Source of the DNA: Cephalopachus bancanus
Taxonomy: Eukaryota > Chordata > Mammalia > Primates > Tarsiidae
Direction of reading: 5' to 3'
Assembly (NCBI GenBank): GCA_027257055.1
Contig: JAPVLO010000133.1
Location: 1,054,001 to 1,118,000 of the forward strand
Length of the DNA: 64,000 nucleotides
Under the pieces are notes generated by a model. The model was not told the DNA's origin, made no database searches, and worked only from the letters and a program-made list of their open reading frames with translations. Positions 1 to 11,175 of the stretch are shown in pieces. The translations under genes and the position numbers were made by a program. Every line of letters starts with the position of its first letter. Positions within the stretch are counted from its first letter, which is position 1.

Positions 1-345
1 GGAAATATTGCACAGCCATAAAGAAGGACAAACATATGGACTTTGTAGCAACTTGGATGAATTTAGAGTCTATCATACTCAGTGATCTATCACAGAAACA
101 AAGAATGGAGTATCACATGTTCTCACTCATAAGCAGACCCTGAACATTTACCATAATACTATAAGAAAGGGATTGGCAGTAGTGGGATACTGCCAGTGTG
201 GGGTGGGGAAATAACATTAATAACAGTACCTAATCTTAGAGCAGGCAAAGTTGGGACCAAAGAGAGGCCCAAACTTTACCTGTACAATGTCTACTTGTAT
301 GCCTAATCTTGAATTGTACCACACATCTTTTAAAAAAAATACTCT
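1..345 (+). mobile_element. L1 3' end (ORF2 tail and 3' UTR), cut by window edge
   Basis: The segment reads as the last part of a LINE-1: the conserved run around 'cagccataaagaaggacaa', the 'tatcacatgttctcactcat' block near 111-132 and a short 3' UTR ending in an A-run at about 333-341. The same blocks recur at 19060-19400 in a longer L1, which supports the identity. The upstream part lies outside the window. No functional reading frame is present. The boundary at the 3' end is approximate. Confidence 0.85.
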
Positions 346-353
346 GCGTCTAG

Positions 354-357
<4 letters not shown>

Positions 358-401
<44 letters not shown>

Positions 402-444
402 ATTACCATATATATATATATATTATATATATATATATATATAT
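358..444. repeat. (TG)n then (TA)n microsatellites
   Basis: An uninterrupted GT run occupies about 358-399 and is followed, after TTATTACC, by a TA-rich run to about 444. The TA run directly abuts the T-tail of the minus-strand Alu at 447. It probably grew from the Alu tail or its target-site repeat, because ATTACC follows the Alu again at about 735. Confidence 0.9.
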
Positions 445-446
445 TA

Positions 447-732
447 TTTTTTTTGAGTCGGAGTCTCACTCCGTCGCCCAGGCTAGAGTACAGTGGCCAC
501 TCCTAGCCACCGCAGCCTCGACCTGCTGGGCTCCAGGGATCCTTCCACCTCAGCCTTCCGAGTAGCCGGAATTACAGGCATGCATTACCACGCCCAGCTG
601 ATTTTTTTAATTTATTGTAGAGATGAGGTCTCACCAAGTTGCCTAGGCGGGTCTTGAACCCATGGGCTCAGGCAATCCACTCACCTCAGCCTCCCAAGGT
701 GCAGGATTACAGGCTGAGCCACTGAGCCCGGC
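447..732 (-). mobile_element. Alu, young strepsirrhine-type, full length
   Basis: A minus-strand dimeric Alu: T-run at 447-454, right arm, the middle linker (rc of ATAAATTAAAAAAATCAGC), then the left arm ending with 'gagccactgagcccggc'. The left-arm start reads GGCTCAGCCTGTAAT on the sense strand, a form shared with the Alus at 20923, 25751 and 34309 and different from human AluS/Y. Flanking ATTACC copies at about 401 and 735 suggest a target-site duplication, the left one disturbed by the TA expansion. Confidence 0.93.
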
Positions 733-734
733 TT

Positions 735-824
735 ATTACCTTATATTAATCATTCCACTATGTGTACACATATCAAATCATTACATTGCAAACATTTGTA
801 TAGTTATCGTTTTTTAAAAAATGT
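735..824. other. Short spacer, possible L1M 3' end remnant
   Basis: A 90-bp AT-rich spacer between the Alu and the next L1. It contains 'acacatatcaaatcattaca', reminiscent of an old L1M 3' UTR, but it is too short and diverged for a firm call. Confidence 0.3.
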
Positions 825-949
825 AGATTCAGGGGGTGCACATGCATATTTGTTACCTGGACATATTGCATAGTGGTGGGGATTGAGTCTCAGGTGGTCC
901 ATTCCCCAAGTAGTGAACATTGTGCCCCGTAAGTAGTTTTACTTATTTA

Positions 950-3900
950 TTTTTATTTCAGGTGCATTTGCTTTTGGGGTTTAGGCCACACATTCTTTGC
1001 CTAGAACCATGTCCAGAAAAGTTTTTCCTAGGTTTTCTTCTAGGATTTTTATTGTTTCAGGTCTGGCACTTAAGTCTTTAATCTATCTTGATTTAATTTT
1101 TATGTATGAGGAGAGATAGGGATCAAACTTCATTTTTCAGCATATAGCTATACAATTTTCTCAGCACTATTTGTTGAATAGGGTGTCCTTTCCTATGTGC
1201 ATGTCTTTGCTTTGTCAAGGATTAGTTGGTTGTAGGTATTTGGGTTTATTTGTGGATTCATTATTCTGTTCCATGTGTTTGCATGGTTCATGTCTGCTCT
1301 TTACCATTACTATGCTGTTTTGGTGACTACAGTCTTGTAGTATAATTTGAAATCAGGTCATGTGTTGCCTCCAGCTTTGTTCTTTTTGCTTAGGATTGTT
1401 TTAGTTATTCTGGCTCTTATTTGGGTTCCATATGAACTTTAGAATTGTTTTTCCCAATTCTTTGAAAAATGACATTGGTAGTTTGATAAGTATTGCATTG
1501 AATCTTTAGATTACTTTGGGTATTACAGTCATTTTAATAATGTTGATTCTTTCAGTCCACGAGTATTGGTTGTTTCTCCATTTGTTTGTGTCCTCTGCAA
1601 TTTCTTTCACTAGAGCTTTGTAGATCTTTTTATAGAGATCTTTTACCTTTTTGGTTAAATATATTCCTAGGTATTTTAGCTTTTTGGCTGCTGTTATAAA
1701 TGGCAGTGAGTTCTTGATTTGATTCTGAGCTTGGTCACTATCGATGTATTGCAGTGCTACTGATTTGTGTGTGTTGATTTTGTATCCTGAAACTTTACTG
1801 AATTCATTTATCAAATCCAGGAGTCTTCAGGAATAGTCACTAGAGTTCACTGTGTATGAGATCATATCAATGGCATACAGAGACAGTTTGATTTCTTATT
1901 CTCCAATTTGGATACCACCCCCCTTTTTTTTTCTGGCTTGATTGCTCTGGCTAGGATTCCAGTATTATGTTGAATAGTAGTGGTAAACATGGGCAATCTT
2001 GCCTTGTTCAAGTTCTGAAAGGAAATGTGTTCATCTTTTCTCCATTCAGGATAACATTGGCTATGGCATTGTTATATATAGCTTTTATTATTTTGAGGAA
2101 TCTTTCTTCTATGCTTTTTTTCACTGAGGGTTTTTATCATGACAGGATATTGAATTTTACCAAATGCTTTTTCTGTTTATTGCAATGATCATATGATTTT
2201 TGTTTTAATTCTGTTTATGTACTGGATCATGTATATTTATCTGTGTTTTTTGAACCATCCATGCATTACTGGGATGAAACCCATTTGGCCATGATGTATT
2301 ATTTATTTTATGTGCTGTTGAATTTGGTTTGCTAATATTTTGTTGAGGATTTTTCATCTGTGTTCATAAGTGATATTGGTTTGTAGTTTTCTTTGTGTGT
2401 GGTTCTTTTTCCTAGCTTTAGTATCAGAATGATACTGGTTTCACAGAATAAGTTAGGAAGGATTCTCTCCTCTTTAGTCCTGTGGAATAGCTTCAGTAAA
2501 ATTGGTACCAATTCTTCTTTGAAGGTGTGATGGAATTCAGCTGTGAGTCAATCAGCTCCTGGACTTTTTTTGTTGTTGCTGTTATTGGGAGTCTACTAAT
2601 TACTGTTTCAATCTTGCTAATCATTATTGGTCTGTTCAGAGTTTCTACTTCTTCCTGATTCAAGGTTGGGGTTTGTGTGTTTCCAAGAATTTATGCATTT
2701 TCTTTAATTGTCTAGTTTTTTTGCAGAGAGGTGCTCATAACAGTCTTTTGAATTTCTGTCATATCAGTTGTAATGTCTCCTTTTTCATTTTGATTGAGCT
2801 AATTTGAGTCTTCTCTTTTTGTTTCTTATTTACTCTAGCTAGTGGCCTATCAATTTTGTTTATTTTTTTCAAAGAAACAACTTTTGGTTTCATTGAGCCT
2901 TTATTTTTTTTTAAATTTCAATTTCATTTGGTTATGTTCCAATTTCTGTTATTTTTCTTCTGTAACTTTGGGTTTGGTTTGTTTGTGTTTTTTAGTTTCT
3001 TGAGGTGTGATATAAGGTTCACAATATGTGATATTTCAGTCTTATTAATATAGGCCTTAGGTTCTATAAAATTTCCTCTGAACACAGCTTTGGCTATGTC
3101 TTAGAGGTTTTGATAATTTGTTTTATAGTTGTCATTTATTCCAAGAAATTTTTAAACTTTCATCTTGATTTCATTGTTGACCCAAGGATCATTCAGGAGC
3201 TAATTGTTAAATTTCCATGTCTTTGTTTAGTTTTTCAAGTTCTTCTTGGAGTTAATTTCTAGTTTTATTCCACTGTGGTCTGAGGTGGTGCTTGATATGA
3301 TTTCAAATTTTTAAAATTTATTGAGATTAATATGTGGCCTGTCATATGGTCTATCTTGGAGTATGTTCCATGTGCTGATAGAAAAATATATATTCTGTAG
3401 CTTTGGGATGGAATGCTCTGTAGGTGTCTATTAGTTCCATTTCCTCTAGAATTCTGTTTAACCCCAATGTTTCTTTGTTGACTTTCTGCCTTGATAATCT
3501 TTCTATTGCTATCAGTGAAGTGTTGAAGCCTCCCACTATTATTGTATTGCTGTCTATCTCTTGTTTTAAGTCTAATCAAGTTTGTTTTATAAAGCTGGGG
3601 GCTCTGGTTAGGCACATATGTATTTAAAATTGTTATGTCTGCTTGTTGGGTTGAATCCTGCATCAGTATATAATAGCCATCTTTGTTTCTTTTAACTGTT
3701 GTTAATTTGAAGTCTGTTTTATCTGATATGAGAATGGTTCATCCTGCTTGTTTTTGGTTCCCATTTGCATGGAGTATTTTTCCCCACCCCTTTACCTTGA
3801 GTTCATAGGAATCTTTGTGAGTTAAATGGCTCTCTTGAAGGCAGCAGATATTTTGGTTGTGTGTGCTTTTTAAAAATCCATTCTGTCAGTCTATATCTTT

Positions 3901-3950
3901 TTAGAGGTGCATTGAGACCATTTACGTTCAGAGTTAGTAATGATATGTAA
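950..3950 (-). pseudogene. L1 ORF2 relic (endonuclease/reverse transcriptase), inactive
   Basis: The largest intact pieces on the minus strand are at 1814-1506, with [10 protein letters not shown] and KYLGIYLTKKVKDLY typical of the region after the L1 reverse-transcriptase active site, and at 3663-3265, with the endonuclease-like NTYVPNQSPQLYKTNL. The FADD catalytic box and the C-terminal cysteine-rich region are not found in an intact frame. ORF2 normally spans about 1,275 codons; here it is broken into short frames and loses its 3' part at about 950. Confidence 0.8.
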
Positions 3951-4099
3951 AGTACTATTCTATTCACCATACAGTTTGTTATCTGGTTGCTTTATTTATT
4001 TTTATTGTGTTGGTGTTCCATAAAGCCTGTGAACTTTTTGATTTCCAGCATTTTTCTACTGGTGTATTTTGATCTTTTATTTCAGTATTTAGAACTCCT

Positions 4100-5183
4100 T
4101 TGACTATTCCTTGTAGAACAGATCAAGAGGTGACAAATTCCCTGTGTTGCTTGTCTGTGAAGGACTTCATTTCTCCTTCATTTATGAAACTTAGTTTTGT
4201 GAGATATAAAATCCTTGGTTGACAGGTATTCCATTTGTGGAAATTGAAGATAGAGTCCCAATCCTTCTGCCTTGTAGAGTTTCTTCTGAAAAGTCTGCTG
4301 TAAGTTGAATAGGTTTGCCTTTGTAAGTTATTTGATGCTTTTGTCTCACTTCTCTTAAAAATTTTTCCTTCATGTTAATTTTGCATAGCAGGATGATTAT
4401 ATGCCACGGGGATAACCTTTTTGTAATTAATCTTCTGAGGGTTCTTTGGACTTCTTGTATCTGGACGTTTAGATCTCTGACAAGGTCAGGGAAATTTTCC
4501 TCCATTATTCCCACAAATAGGCTTTCCAAACCTGTTGCTTTCTTTTCTTCTTCGGGAACACCTATGATTCTTAGGTTTGAACATTTTACATAATCCTATG
4601 TTTCTTGGAAACTTTGCTCCATTCTGTTCTTTTTTCTTTATTGTTGTCTGATTGAGTTAATTCAAAAGCTCTGTCTTCAAGTTCTGAAATCCTTTCTTCT
4701 GCTTATTCTAGTCTACTGCTAAAACTTGCCACTGCATTTTGTACTTCCCTAAATGCTTCTTTCATTTTCAGAATTCCAGCTTTTTAAAAATTAAGGTGTC
4801 TATCTCTTTGGATAATTTTTTATCCCTGTTCTGAATAGGTTTTAAAATTTCTTTATGTTTGTTTTCAATTTTCTCTTGAAGTTCATTGATCAATTTTATC
4901 AACAACCTTTTGAATTCTATGCCTAAAATTTCAACAGTTTTATTTTGGTTAGAGTTCATTGCTGCACAGTTGGTGTGGTCTTTAGGGTTGTTGGAGAACT
5001 CTGTTTTTTCATATTGTCAGAATCATTTTTCTGATTTCTTCTCATTTGAGTAGATAATTTCTTTTTATTTGAGGTTGTTAGAGGCCAGTATAGGCACCGT
5101 AGGGTTCCCTTGGTTGTAAATAACCTTGGTGTGGTGAAGTTTTCAAATGCCAGATTTGGCAGCCCTGTGCTATATACTTGCAC
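4100..5183 (-). pseudogene. L1 ORF1 relic (RNA-binding chaperone), inactive
   Basis: Minus-strand fragments line up in the order expected for L1 ORF1p: an N-terminal piece (5183-4956), a lysine/glutamate-rich coiled-coil piece (4959-4768, with LINELQEKIENKHKEIL) and the C-terminal domain (4529-4191, with FPDLVRDLNVQIQEVQRT and ITYKGKPIQLTADFSEETLQ, a typical ORF1p C-terminal pattern). The pieces are in different frames, so the gene is broken. Confidence 0.8.
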
Positions 5184-6244
5184 TGGCTCACAGCATCTTG
5201 AGTAGCCAGAGTGGCTTGGAAAGTGTCATTAAGTGGTGTTTGGCATTAGGTCTTCCCCAAAGCTGAGGTATTGTTTTTGATTTGGTTGGCTGTACTGTTG
5301 ACCTCTGGCCAGAATGTGGCGTTTGAGGGATAAAGTCTGTTACAATGGTGGCTGTAAGGTTTATCTTTGGTGACTTCTGCTTCAAGAAAGTGCCAGCCAG
5401 CCTAAACTGAGGGCAAGGCTTTGAAGATTTTCCAAGTTTTTTGTCTGTTTTGAGCTTTCTGAGGTAATACTGGGGAAAGGAGCCGAAGCACTCCTCAAGT
5501 GTGCATTCTTAACTGCCCTGGTGGGGATTAGGAGGGAGTCCCAGACCACTGGGTCAATGCTATTGTGCAAAGCTGGCACAGAAGTGTTCACGAGGGACGT
5601 GAGAGGTTGCTATGGCAATGTGTTCCACCTGGGTCCCATCTTGGTCTCAGGCAATCTGTGATCTAAATGTCAAGGTGCAGCTGGCCCTGGGGTCTCAGGC
5701 GTTCTTTGGCAACACACACAGTCAGGAACTGTCTGCAGCTGTGGCATTTGCCCTTGGGGTCCATTTCCTCCCAAGCTGGCAGGAAAGCAGCTATTCCATC
5801 CTGGAAGGGTTGAATTCCTGGGAAATGGTGGCTGGCACTGCTCAAGGCTTTTTTTTCCTACACCACTCTATGGCAGAACATGTTTGTAGGCCAGGCAGTT
5901 TCCCATCAGGAACTGGGACCTCACAAGTCTCAGGGAGTACTGCAAGTTCATGGCAGGAACACAGAACTCCTTAATTCCTGTTCCTACCTTCTCTACTGTA
6001 TCTGGAGGTAATCGTGAACTGTAGTGGTACAGGCAAGAGTCGGGCCAGTTCCAGCCCAGGTCAGTGGATTTTTTTTTCATTCTTCTTTGCTCTAAGTGGT
6101 TATCATTCCTTTGGAGACTTGTGGGACCTGCTTTTGGATCCATTCCTCTCTGGGTGTTGAGAAAAGTCTATCTTGGTTTACTCTGTAAAAGAAACTCACT
6201 CTAGTTGCCTCATGTCAGGCATTTTATTTCCAGATTTGGGGCAA

Positions 6245-6610
6245 TTGTTTTTGCTGTTTTTCTGCCTAGAATTTCCTTTTCCCAGATATCTTCTTGGTTT
6301 ACTCTCCCAGTTCCTTTGGGTTTTTACCAAATTTTACTTGAGAAAATCTTTCTTATTTAAATTTGCAAACCCCTAATATATAGTATCCCTAGCCCCCTTC
6401 CCTTATTTAAATTCTTTCTTATAATTATCATTGTCTAATATACTGAATATTTTAGTTATTTATTTTGCTTATCATCTATTTCTCTACTATGAAATTAGTC
6501 AACCAAAAGAATTTTTTGTCATACTCTTTACTTCTGTATCTCAAAGGCATATAATAGTGTATGCAAAGTCTTCAATCTAAATACTTGAAATAATATAATA
6601 CAACTTTTAG
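6245..6610 (-). mobile_element. L2 LINE 3' end relic
   Basis: On the plus strand the block reads like the reverse complement of the L2 3' region: 'cctagaatttccttttccca', 'agatatcttcttggtttact', 'ttgcaaacccctaa', 'agcccccttccctta', then the 'attatcattgtctaatatac' stretch. The order and spacing match the L2 3' UTR well. It is ancient and noncoding, predating the primate repeats around it. Confidence 0.8.
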
Positions 6611-7079
6611 CCAGATCCTCTTTTGTTGCATACCTCTAAAATGCTTGTGGTGTCCATTGCAACATCTATGAGACCAGGCCAGATGCTAATCATGACAGAA
6701 ACAAACAGACAAAAACTTTTATAAACATTGAGATACTTAAAGTATTTACTAAAAAGCTTGCCTTAAAACGTTATAATGTTCAAACACTAAATTTTAAAAA
6801 GTACTGCTTTTAATCTTTATTCCACTGTTGTCATCTTCTGTTCTCTCCTCTTTCTTGAATCTTAGTTGGAGTATCTTAGATTGTCTTCTATTCTTCTTTT
6901 ATTAGGGTTTTTTCTTCTATTAGTGTCTTCTGCTGAATTGAGAGACTTGGAACATTTCTTCCATTGAAAAAATTCCTCAAAATTGTGTAAGACTGAAAAA
7001 CTCATATAAACAGGCAAGATAAATAGTAATATTGTAGTGTCTTTAAATTAATTTAGACAAACATCATAGCCTAAAAATC
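6611..7079. other. AT-rich spacer, nothing recognised
   Basis: No gene, RNA gene or clear repeat seen on either strand. Short A/T runs only. Confidence 0.5.
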
Positions 7080-7790
7080 TTTTAAACATTGCTTTTCACA
7101 GTCACTAATGTAAATGGCCACTGTTTTGCTCAAGCACGCAATATGCAACTGCTATCTCACTTTGTCTCACTATATGACCTTCATGGTTACTTCCAAGAGC
7201 ATACTGCAGCTACCAGGCATTCACTTGCTCAACTATGTACCAATTTCTCTACAACTTACCTATTTCTATACTTATTTCCTTTGCCCATAATTATATTTGT
7301 GTTATTAATTATTTCTTATAAATGTAGCATTAGTTTGAAACATTTTTATTTCTGTGTAGTATTTCATTGCATAATTATTCAATGGACATATATCCATTTT
7401 ACTGTGGGCCATCAGCTTTCAGACTGAGCCGATAAAATGATGCTGTGAGATATGACATTTTATATATCTTTTAGTACATATATCCACACAGTTTTGATAT
7501 TTATATAATTGTGAATGAAATTAATTATTGGATCCTGGAGTATTTCTAAGTTCAAGGACAGTAGATAATGCCAAAGAGCTTCCCAAAATGACTGTACAAA
7601 TTTAAACTCTTAAAAAAGTACATAAGAGTTCCAGTGGCTTAATATCCTTGCTAAAATTTGATATTATCTGTCTTTTACATTTAACTATTCTTAAGGATGT
7701 GCAAAAGCACCTTATTTTGATGTGAATTTGTATGTCACTGATTTGTCAAAGTTCTGATAAGAGTCTTTGTAGGGTATATAACAAATAATT
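7080..7790 (-). mobile_element. Ancient L1M/HAL1-type relic
   Basis: Contains degraded forms of the L1 3'-half landmarks in reverse orientation: 'tatttcattgcataattatt' (the 'attccattgtatggatata' block), 'aatggacatatatccatttt', 'agagcttcccaaaatgactg' and 'ttccagtggcttaatatcct'. Divergence is much higher than in the L1 at 16897. Boundaries are approximate. Confidence 0.65.
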
Positions 7791-8339
7791 TCTGCAACTT
7801 GTTCTTTCATCTTATTTTTATCATCTTTTGATTAATGTAGGCTACTAAATATAATTACTACAAGTAATGTAGTCTAATTTACTCACCTTTTCGGTTTGTG
7901 GTTAATGCTTCTTGTACACATGTTAAAGCTTCCTTTACTCAAGGGTATATGCTATAGTAACGGAGAATTAAAGAGAGATACATTAGAAAATACCTAAAAT
8001 GAAGCTTGTAGGAAAATAATAATGAATAATATAAAAGAGAATGTAAGAGACCTAGGGAACAAGAACTGGAAGAATTGGGATAGTCTATTCGAATCCTCAT
8101 GCCCCCAAAATGAAAGAAAGAAAATGGTTAGGAAGGACAAATATAAAATAAAAGATTAAATCATAGATTTAATTCTACTATATCAGTATTTACCTCACAT
8201 TTAAACTGATTAATCCTGAAATAAAAATAAATCAGTTCCAAAAAAAAAAATACAGATAATTGAATAGATAAGAAATAAAAAAAAAACTTGACTAGGAATT
8301 TTACATGACCAGAAAGCGTATATAGATATTTTTTATCTA

Positions 8340-8500
8340 TTTCATCAGAGGAATGAAAACAAAAATGAGTATAAGTTTCTATAAATGTTTATTGAATTGC
8401 CAAAATTAAAAAGATTGGTAGTATTAAATGTTGGTGGGAATGTGGAGCAATTGAAACTCTCAACTCATTTGGTCACATTGGAGAGAAGTGGGATAGTGAT
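8340..8500 (+). mobile_element. Possible ancient L1M fragment
   Basis: 'gttggtgggaatgtggagca' near 8430-8449 resembles the L1 ORF2 3' block (WCECG region) in plus orientation. Flanks show no further match. Weak call. Confidence 0.5.
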
Positions 8501-9079
8501 TGGAAAAAATTATGAAGGACCTCTATGGTTCTAGTAATATTCTATTTCCTAACCTCGATGGTAACTGCATACATGTGCTAGTGAAAATGCATTAATATGT
8601 GTATTTATGATAGTTTAACTTTTTTGTATGTAATACTGCTGTAAGATGATCAGTAGAAATAATCAATTCTTTTAACCAATAAGCTTAATATTTCTACTTG
8701 TAGACATAGTAAAATGGCAATTTAACATCTATTATCACACACACTATTACCAAATTAAGACTCAGACTGGAAACTTGTATTCTATCAAATATTTTTGAAC
8801 AGGGTAAAATTCATTTAAAAAAATGAATGCATATGAAAAGATAGACCCAAGGAGTTTATGAGGTTACTTAATATAGTATGTAGTATGGGATTTCATTTGT
8901 ATATAGCAAGGAGGTAATTGCAGAAAATGTCATCATCTAACACTACAAAAAGTTCTGTGACCTTGAAGTTCAAAATCAATTATGGTCACATGACCTTTCA
9001 AAAATTTTACCAAGTTTTCCCAGTGTTAGAGAAAATGCAATTTATGTACAACTTCTTGTAATACATTTGTAACAATACT
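8501..9079. other. Spacer without recognised feature
   Basis: AT-rich DNA; no intact frame, RNA gene or recognisable repeat found. Confidence 0.45.
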
Positions 9080-9400
9080 TTCTCCTGGATATAATGCATT
9101 CCCTTCTTTCTTATTATACAAATCTCATCTTAGGAATCCTTTCACTAGATAACTTTTCCCTGACTCCAAAGTAATAGAATGATGTCCTTCCTACCTTTGT
9201 ATTTGTTCAAATACCAACCGTTATAGAATTTCACCAATGCATTTTACAGGTTTACTATCTATTTTCCTAGAGCTTTGAATTTTTGAGGACTGGGATTGTA
9301 TAAAATATAAAAATATATATTTTAATCCCTAGCAGTAGAACAAAATACATAGCACATTCACCCAATATGTTTACCGATTAATGAGTAAAATAATGCATTC
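9080..9400 (-). mobile_element. Probable L2 relic
   Basis: The run 'tgaggactgggattgtataa', then 'tttaatccctagcagtagaa', 'atacatagcacattca' and 'ttaatgagt' resembles the reversed L2/MIR-class 3' end (form 'tgagggcagggactgtgtct ... atccccagc ... cacagtgcctggcacatagt ... aataaatg'). Diverged and noncoding. Confidence 0.5.
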
Positions 9401-9532
9401 AAGTATGTGGTGCTAGTCTCTGTTCAATAGTTATGACAGTAGAGTTTCTAAATTATGAAAGCAATTTTGGAAAATACCCCTTTTAGGGCTGTATTCACAA
9501 ATGGTGGTCATGAAGTATTAGCTTTTTTTAAA

Positions 9533-9947
9533 AAAAAATTATTTTGAAGATGTAGGGTACAATTCAGGGTTAGGTATATAAATGTTCATTATTCAGGTAC
9601 CCTTGTTGATGAGGTGTGCCCTGCCCCTCCCCTGGCAGTTTCCCACTATTGTCAATCCCTTTCTTTTAGTATTATGATAATTGTTCAAGGTCTGCTTATG
9701 AGTGAGAACATGTGGTACTCAGTTCTTTGCTTCTGTGATAGGTCACTCAGTATTATGGACTCTAAGTCTATCCAAGTTGCTGTGACGTTCATACTTTTGT
9801 CCTTTATGACTGCAAAATATTTTGTTATGTATATGAACCACATTTTTGTATCCAGTCCTCTTTTGATGGGAACCAAAGCATGGTTGGTTCCATGTTTTGC
9901 TATTGTGAATAATGTTGCAACAAACATGCATGCGCAGGGATCTTTTG
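9533..9947 (-). mobile_element. L1 3' end, proximal part (split by LTR)
   Basis: Starts at an A/T-run and reads, on the minus strand, as the L1 3' UTR and end of ORF2: 'tgagtgagaacatgtggtac' and 'gttgctgtgacgttcatact' on the plus strand are reversed forms of the blocks seen at 19100-19180. The element resumes after the LTR at 11176. The same L1 type occurs at 26050-27043. Confidence 0.88.
9942..9947. repeat. 6-bp target-site duplication, left copy (CTTTTG)
   Basis: CTTTTG precedes the LTR here and follows it at 11170-11175. Removing the LTR and one copy restores a continuous L1 sequence reading gatcttttgtgtag. A 6-bp duplication is typical of class II (betaretrovirus/ERVK/IAP-like) integration. 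Confidence 0.88.
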
Positions 9948-10051
9948 TGCGGGGTCCCGCCCCACAAGGGTCGTGAGATATGTTGAAGGAGAGACAGATA
10001 GGCGACGACGACGATCATATACCGGACACCTGCTTCTTGAACAGATGACAA

Positions 10052-10083
10052 TTTAATGCTAATTAATACAGAGCTTTTATACC
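10052..10083 (-). promoter_or_regulatory. LTR core promoter (TATA) and poly(A) signal
   Basis: On the minus strand GTATAAAAGC (rc of about 10072-10083) lies at the end of the long U3, followed about 20 nt downstream by ATTAAA (rc of 10052-10057). Such a tight spacing fits a short-R LTR. Function is inferred, not shown. Confidence 0.5.
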
Positions 10084-10151
10084 ATTTGTGAAGGGGCAAA
10101 ACAAAGAAAATTCTTTCATATACATATCTTTTAAAAGTTACCAGCTAGTGG

Positions 10152-10250
10152 TCTTAGTAGCAAACAAACCAAGATTCCCATAGGCTTTAGTAGCAAATAA
10201 ACCAAGATTCCCATAGGCTTTAGTAGCAAATAAGCCAGGAATCTCATAGG
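10152..10250. repeat. Three 33-bp tandem repeats in LTR U3
   Basis: Units starting at about 10153, 10185 and 10218 share the core 'tagtagcaaa' plus 'ccaagattcccatagg', the third with several substitutions. The position, about 100 bp upstream of the TATA box on the sense strand, fits a duplicated LTR enhancer. Confidence 0.85.
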
Positions 10251-11169
10251 CATTAGACAAGTCCTATTCATAAAGCCAACAATGACACTCTCAGTCCAAT
10301 GTCCCAAATTACAAATGTTTCAAGAAAGTTTCTTTAAGTGTGTATTTCTTTATGTGTCAGGAATATTCTCATCTTAGGCTCTTGTGTTCTTCAGAGTCCT
10401 GTGATCGCCTCCCTTGTCCAGATGTCCTCGTTACTTTTCTCTTATCTTGCAGTGCTTGTTTCTAAAGAGAACTCAAAAGAAGCTTTTAGTAATGTTTCCC
10501 AGGCCCCTCAAGGTTACTTTCTGTTTTAACTGATCTGTCATAAAAAGTGTCTGATTATTATATTATGAGTTCAGTGAAAACCTACTCTATAAATGTTAAC
10601 TTAGAGTATTAAGTTTATAGTTTTAACTATAGAATTAAGTAAAAACCTTAACATTAATCTTATCCTAAGTTAGTGAAAACAGTGTTGTCACCTACATAAC
10701 TCCTAGATAAGTGTTAGAACTTATAATGAATTCATAATGAACTTATTATAAACTTGTGCTTCTAAAAATCCTTATGTCTAAACACTAAACTGCATAGTTC
10801 TAAATCAAATAAGGAGTGGATATACTTATATCATTTATTACTTAAGCAATGTCTAGTAACTTATAACCAAGTGAAATAAAGCATTCTTGATGTGCTTCAG
10901 AGTTTAACCCTTGCATATGTTAGAAAAGGCCAAGTGGCATAGTGGGAAAAATGGAAAAATAAACCATGATGTTTCCAGGTTAGCTGTGAGCACTTCACAT
11001 AAACATGCCATTTTCTTCTTCCACGACTGCACAGAATTCTTTGGCAGTATCAAACAGCAAAGGTGAAGGACAGAAGGGCCTCAGCTTCCTGGGCTCGCCC
11101 TGCGGCCCGGGGTCTTCGGCCCACCCGGACCCTGTCAATCAGGTGGACCTCCAAGGCTGGCTCCCAACA

Positions 11170-11175
11170 CTTTTG
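11170..11175. repeat. 6-bp target-site duplication, right copy (CTTTTG)
   Basis: Identical to 9942-9947; marks the integration site of the solo LTR. Confidence 0.88.

Larger units (their letters stand above)
825..6170 (-). mobile_element. Old, nearly full-length LINE-1, internally deleted
   Basis: Read on the minus strand, the segment runs 5' UTR (about 6170-5200), ORF1 (about 5180-4100), ORF2 endonuclease (about 3950-3250), reverse transcriptase region (to about 1000) and then, after a jump near 945, a 3' UTR fragment at 825-945. The C-terminal part of ORF2 that should lie between is missing, so roughly the last kilobase of coding sequence has been deleted. All frames are broken by stops and frameshifts. 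The 3' UTR fragment is the same type as the one at 57113-57246. It is a dead copy. Confidence 0.85.
9948..11169 (-). mobile_element. Class II (ERVK/IAP/MMTV-like) solo LTR, 1,222 bp
   Basis: The element starts TGCGGGG and ends CCCAACA on the plus strand, i.e. TG...CA ends, and sits between exact CTTTTG repeats. On its sense (minus) strand it begins TGTTGGGAGCC, like IAP/ERVK-type LTRs. Landmarks on the minus strand are a TATA box (GTATAAAA, rc of about 10074-10083) and a possible ATTAAA poly(A) signal about 20 nt downstream (10052-10057). This implies a long U3 (about 1.1 kb), a very short R and a U5 of about 90 bp, the layout seen in betaretroviral LTRs. Three 33-bp repeats lie in U3. No internal viral region and no long U3 frame on the sense strand remain. 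Orientation is inferred from these landmarks. Confidence 0.85.

Noticed and set aside
5612..5974. 120-codon plus frame and the opposing 60- and 91-codon frames near 5.6-6.1 kb
   Set aside because: They lie in the GC-richer 5' UTR of the minus-strand L1; no host protein motif and no splice context.
9614..9976. 120-codon plus frame and its minus-strand partners
   Set aside because: Antisense L1 3' end running into the LTR; composition and position explain it.
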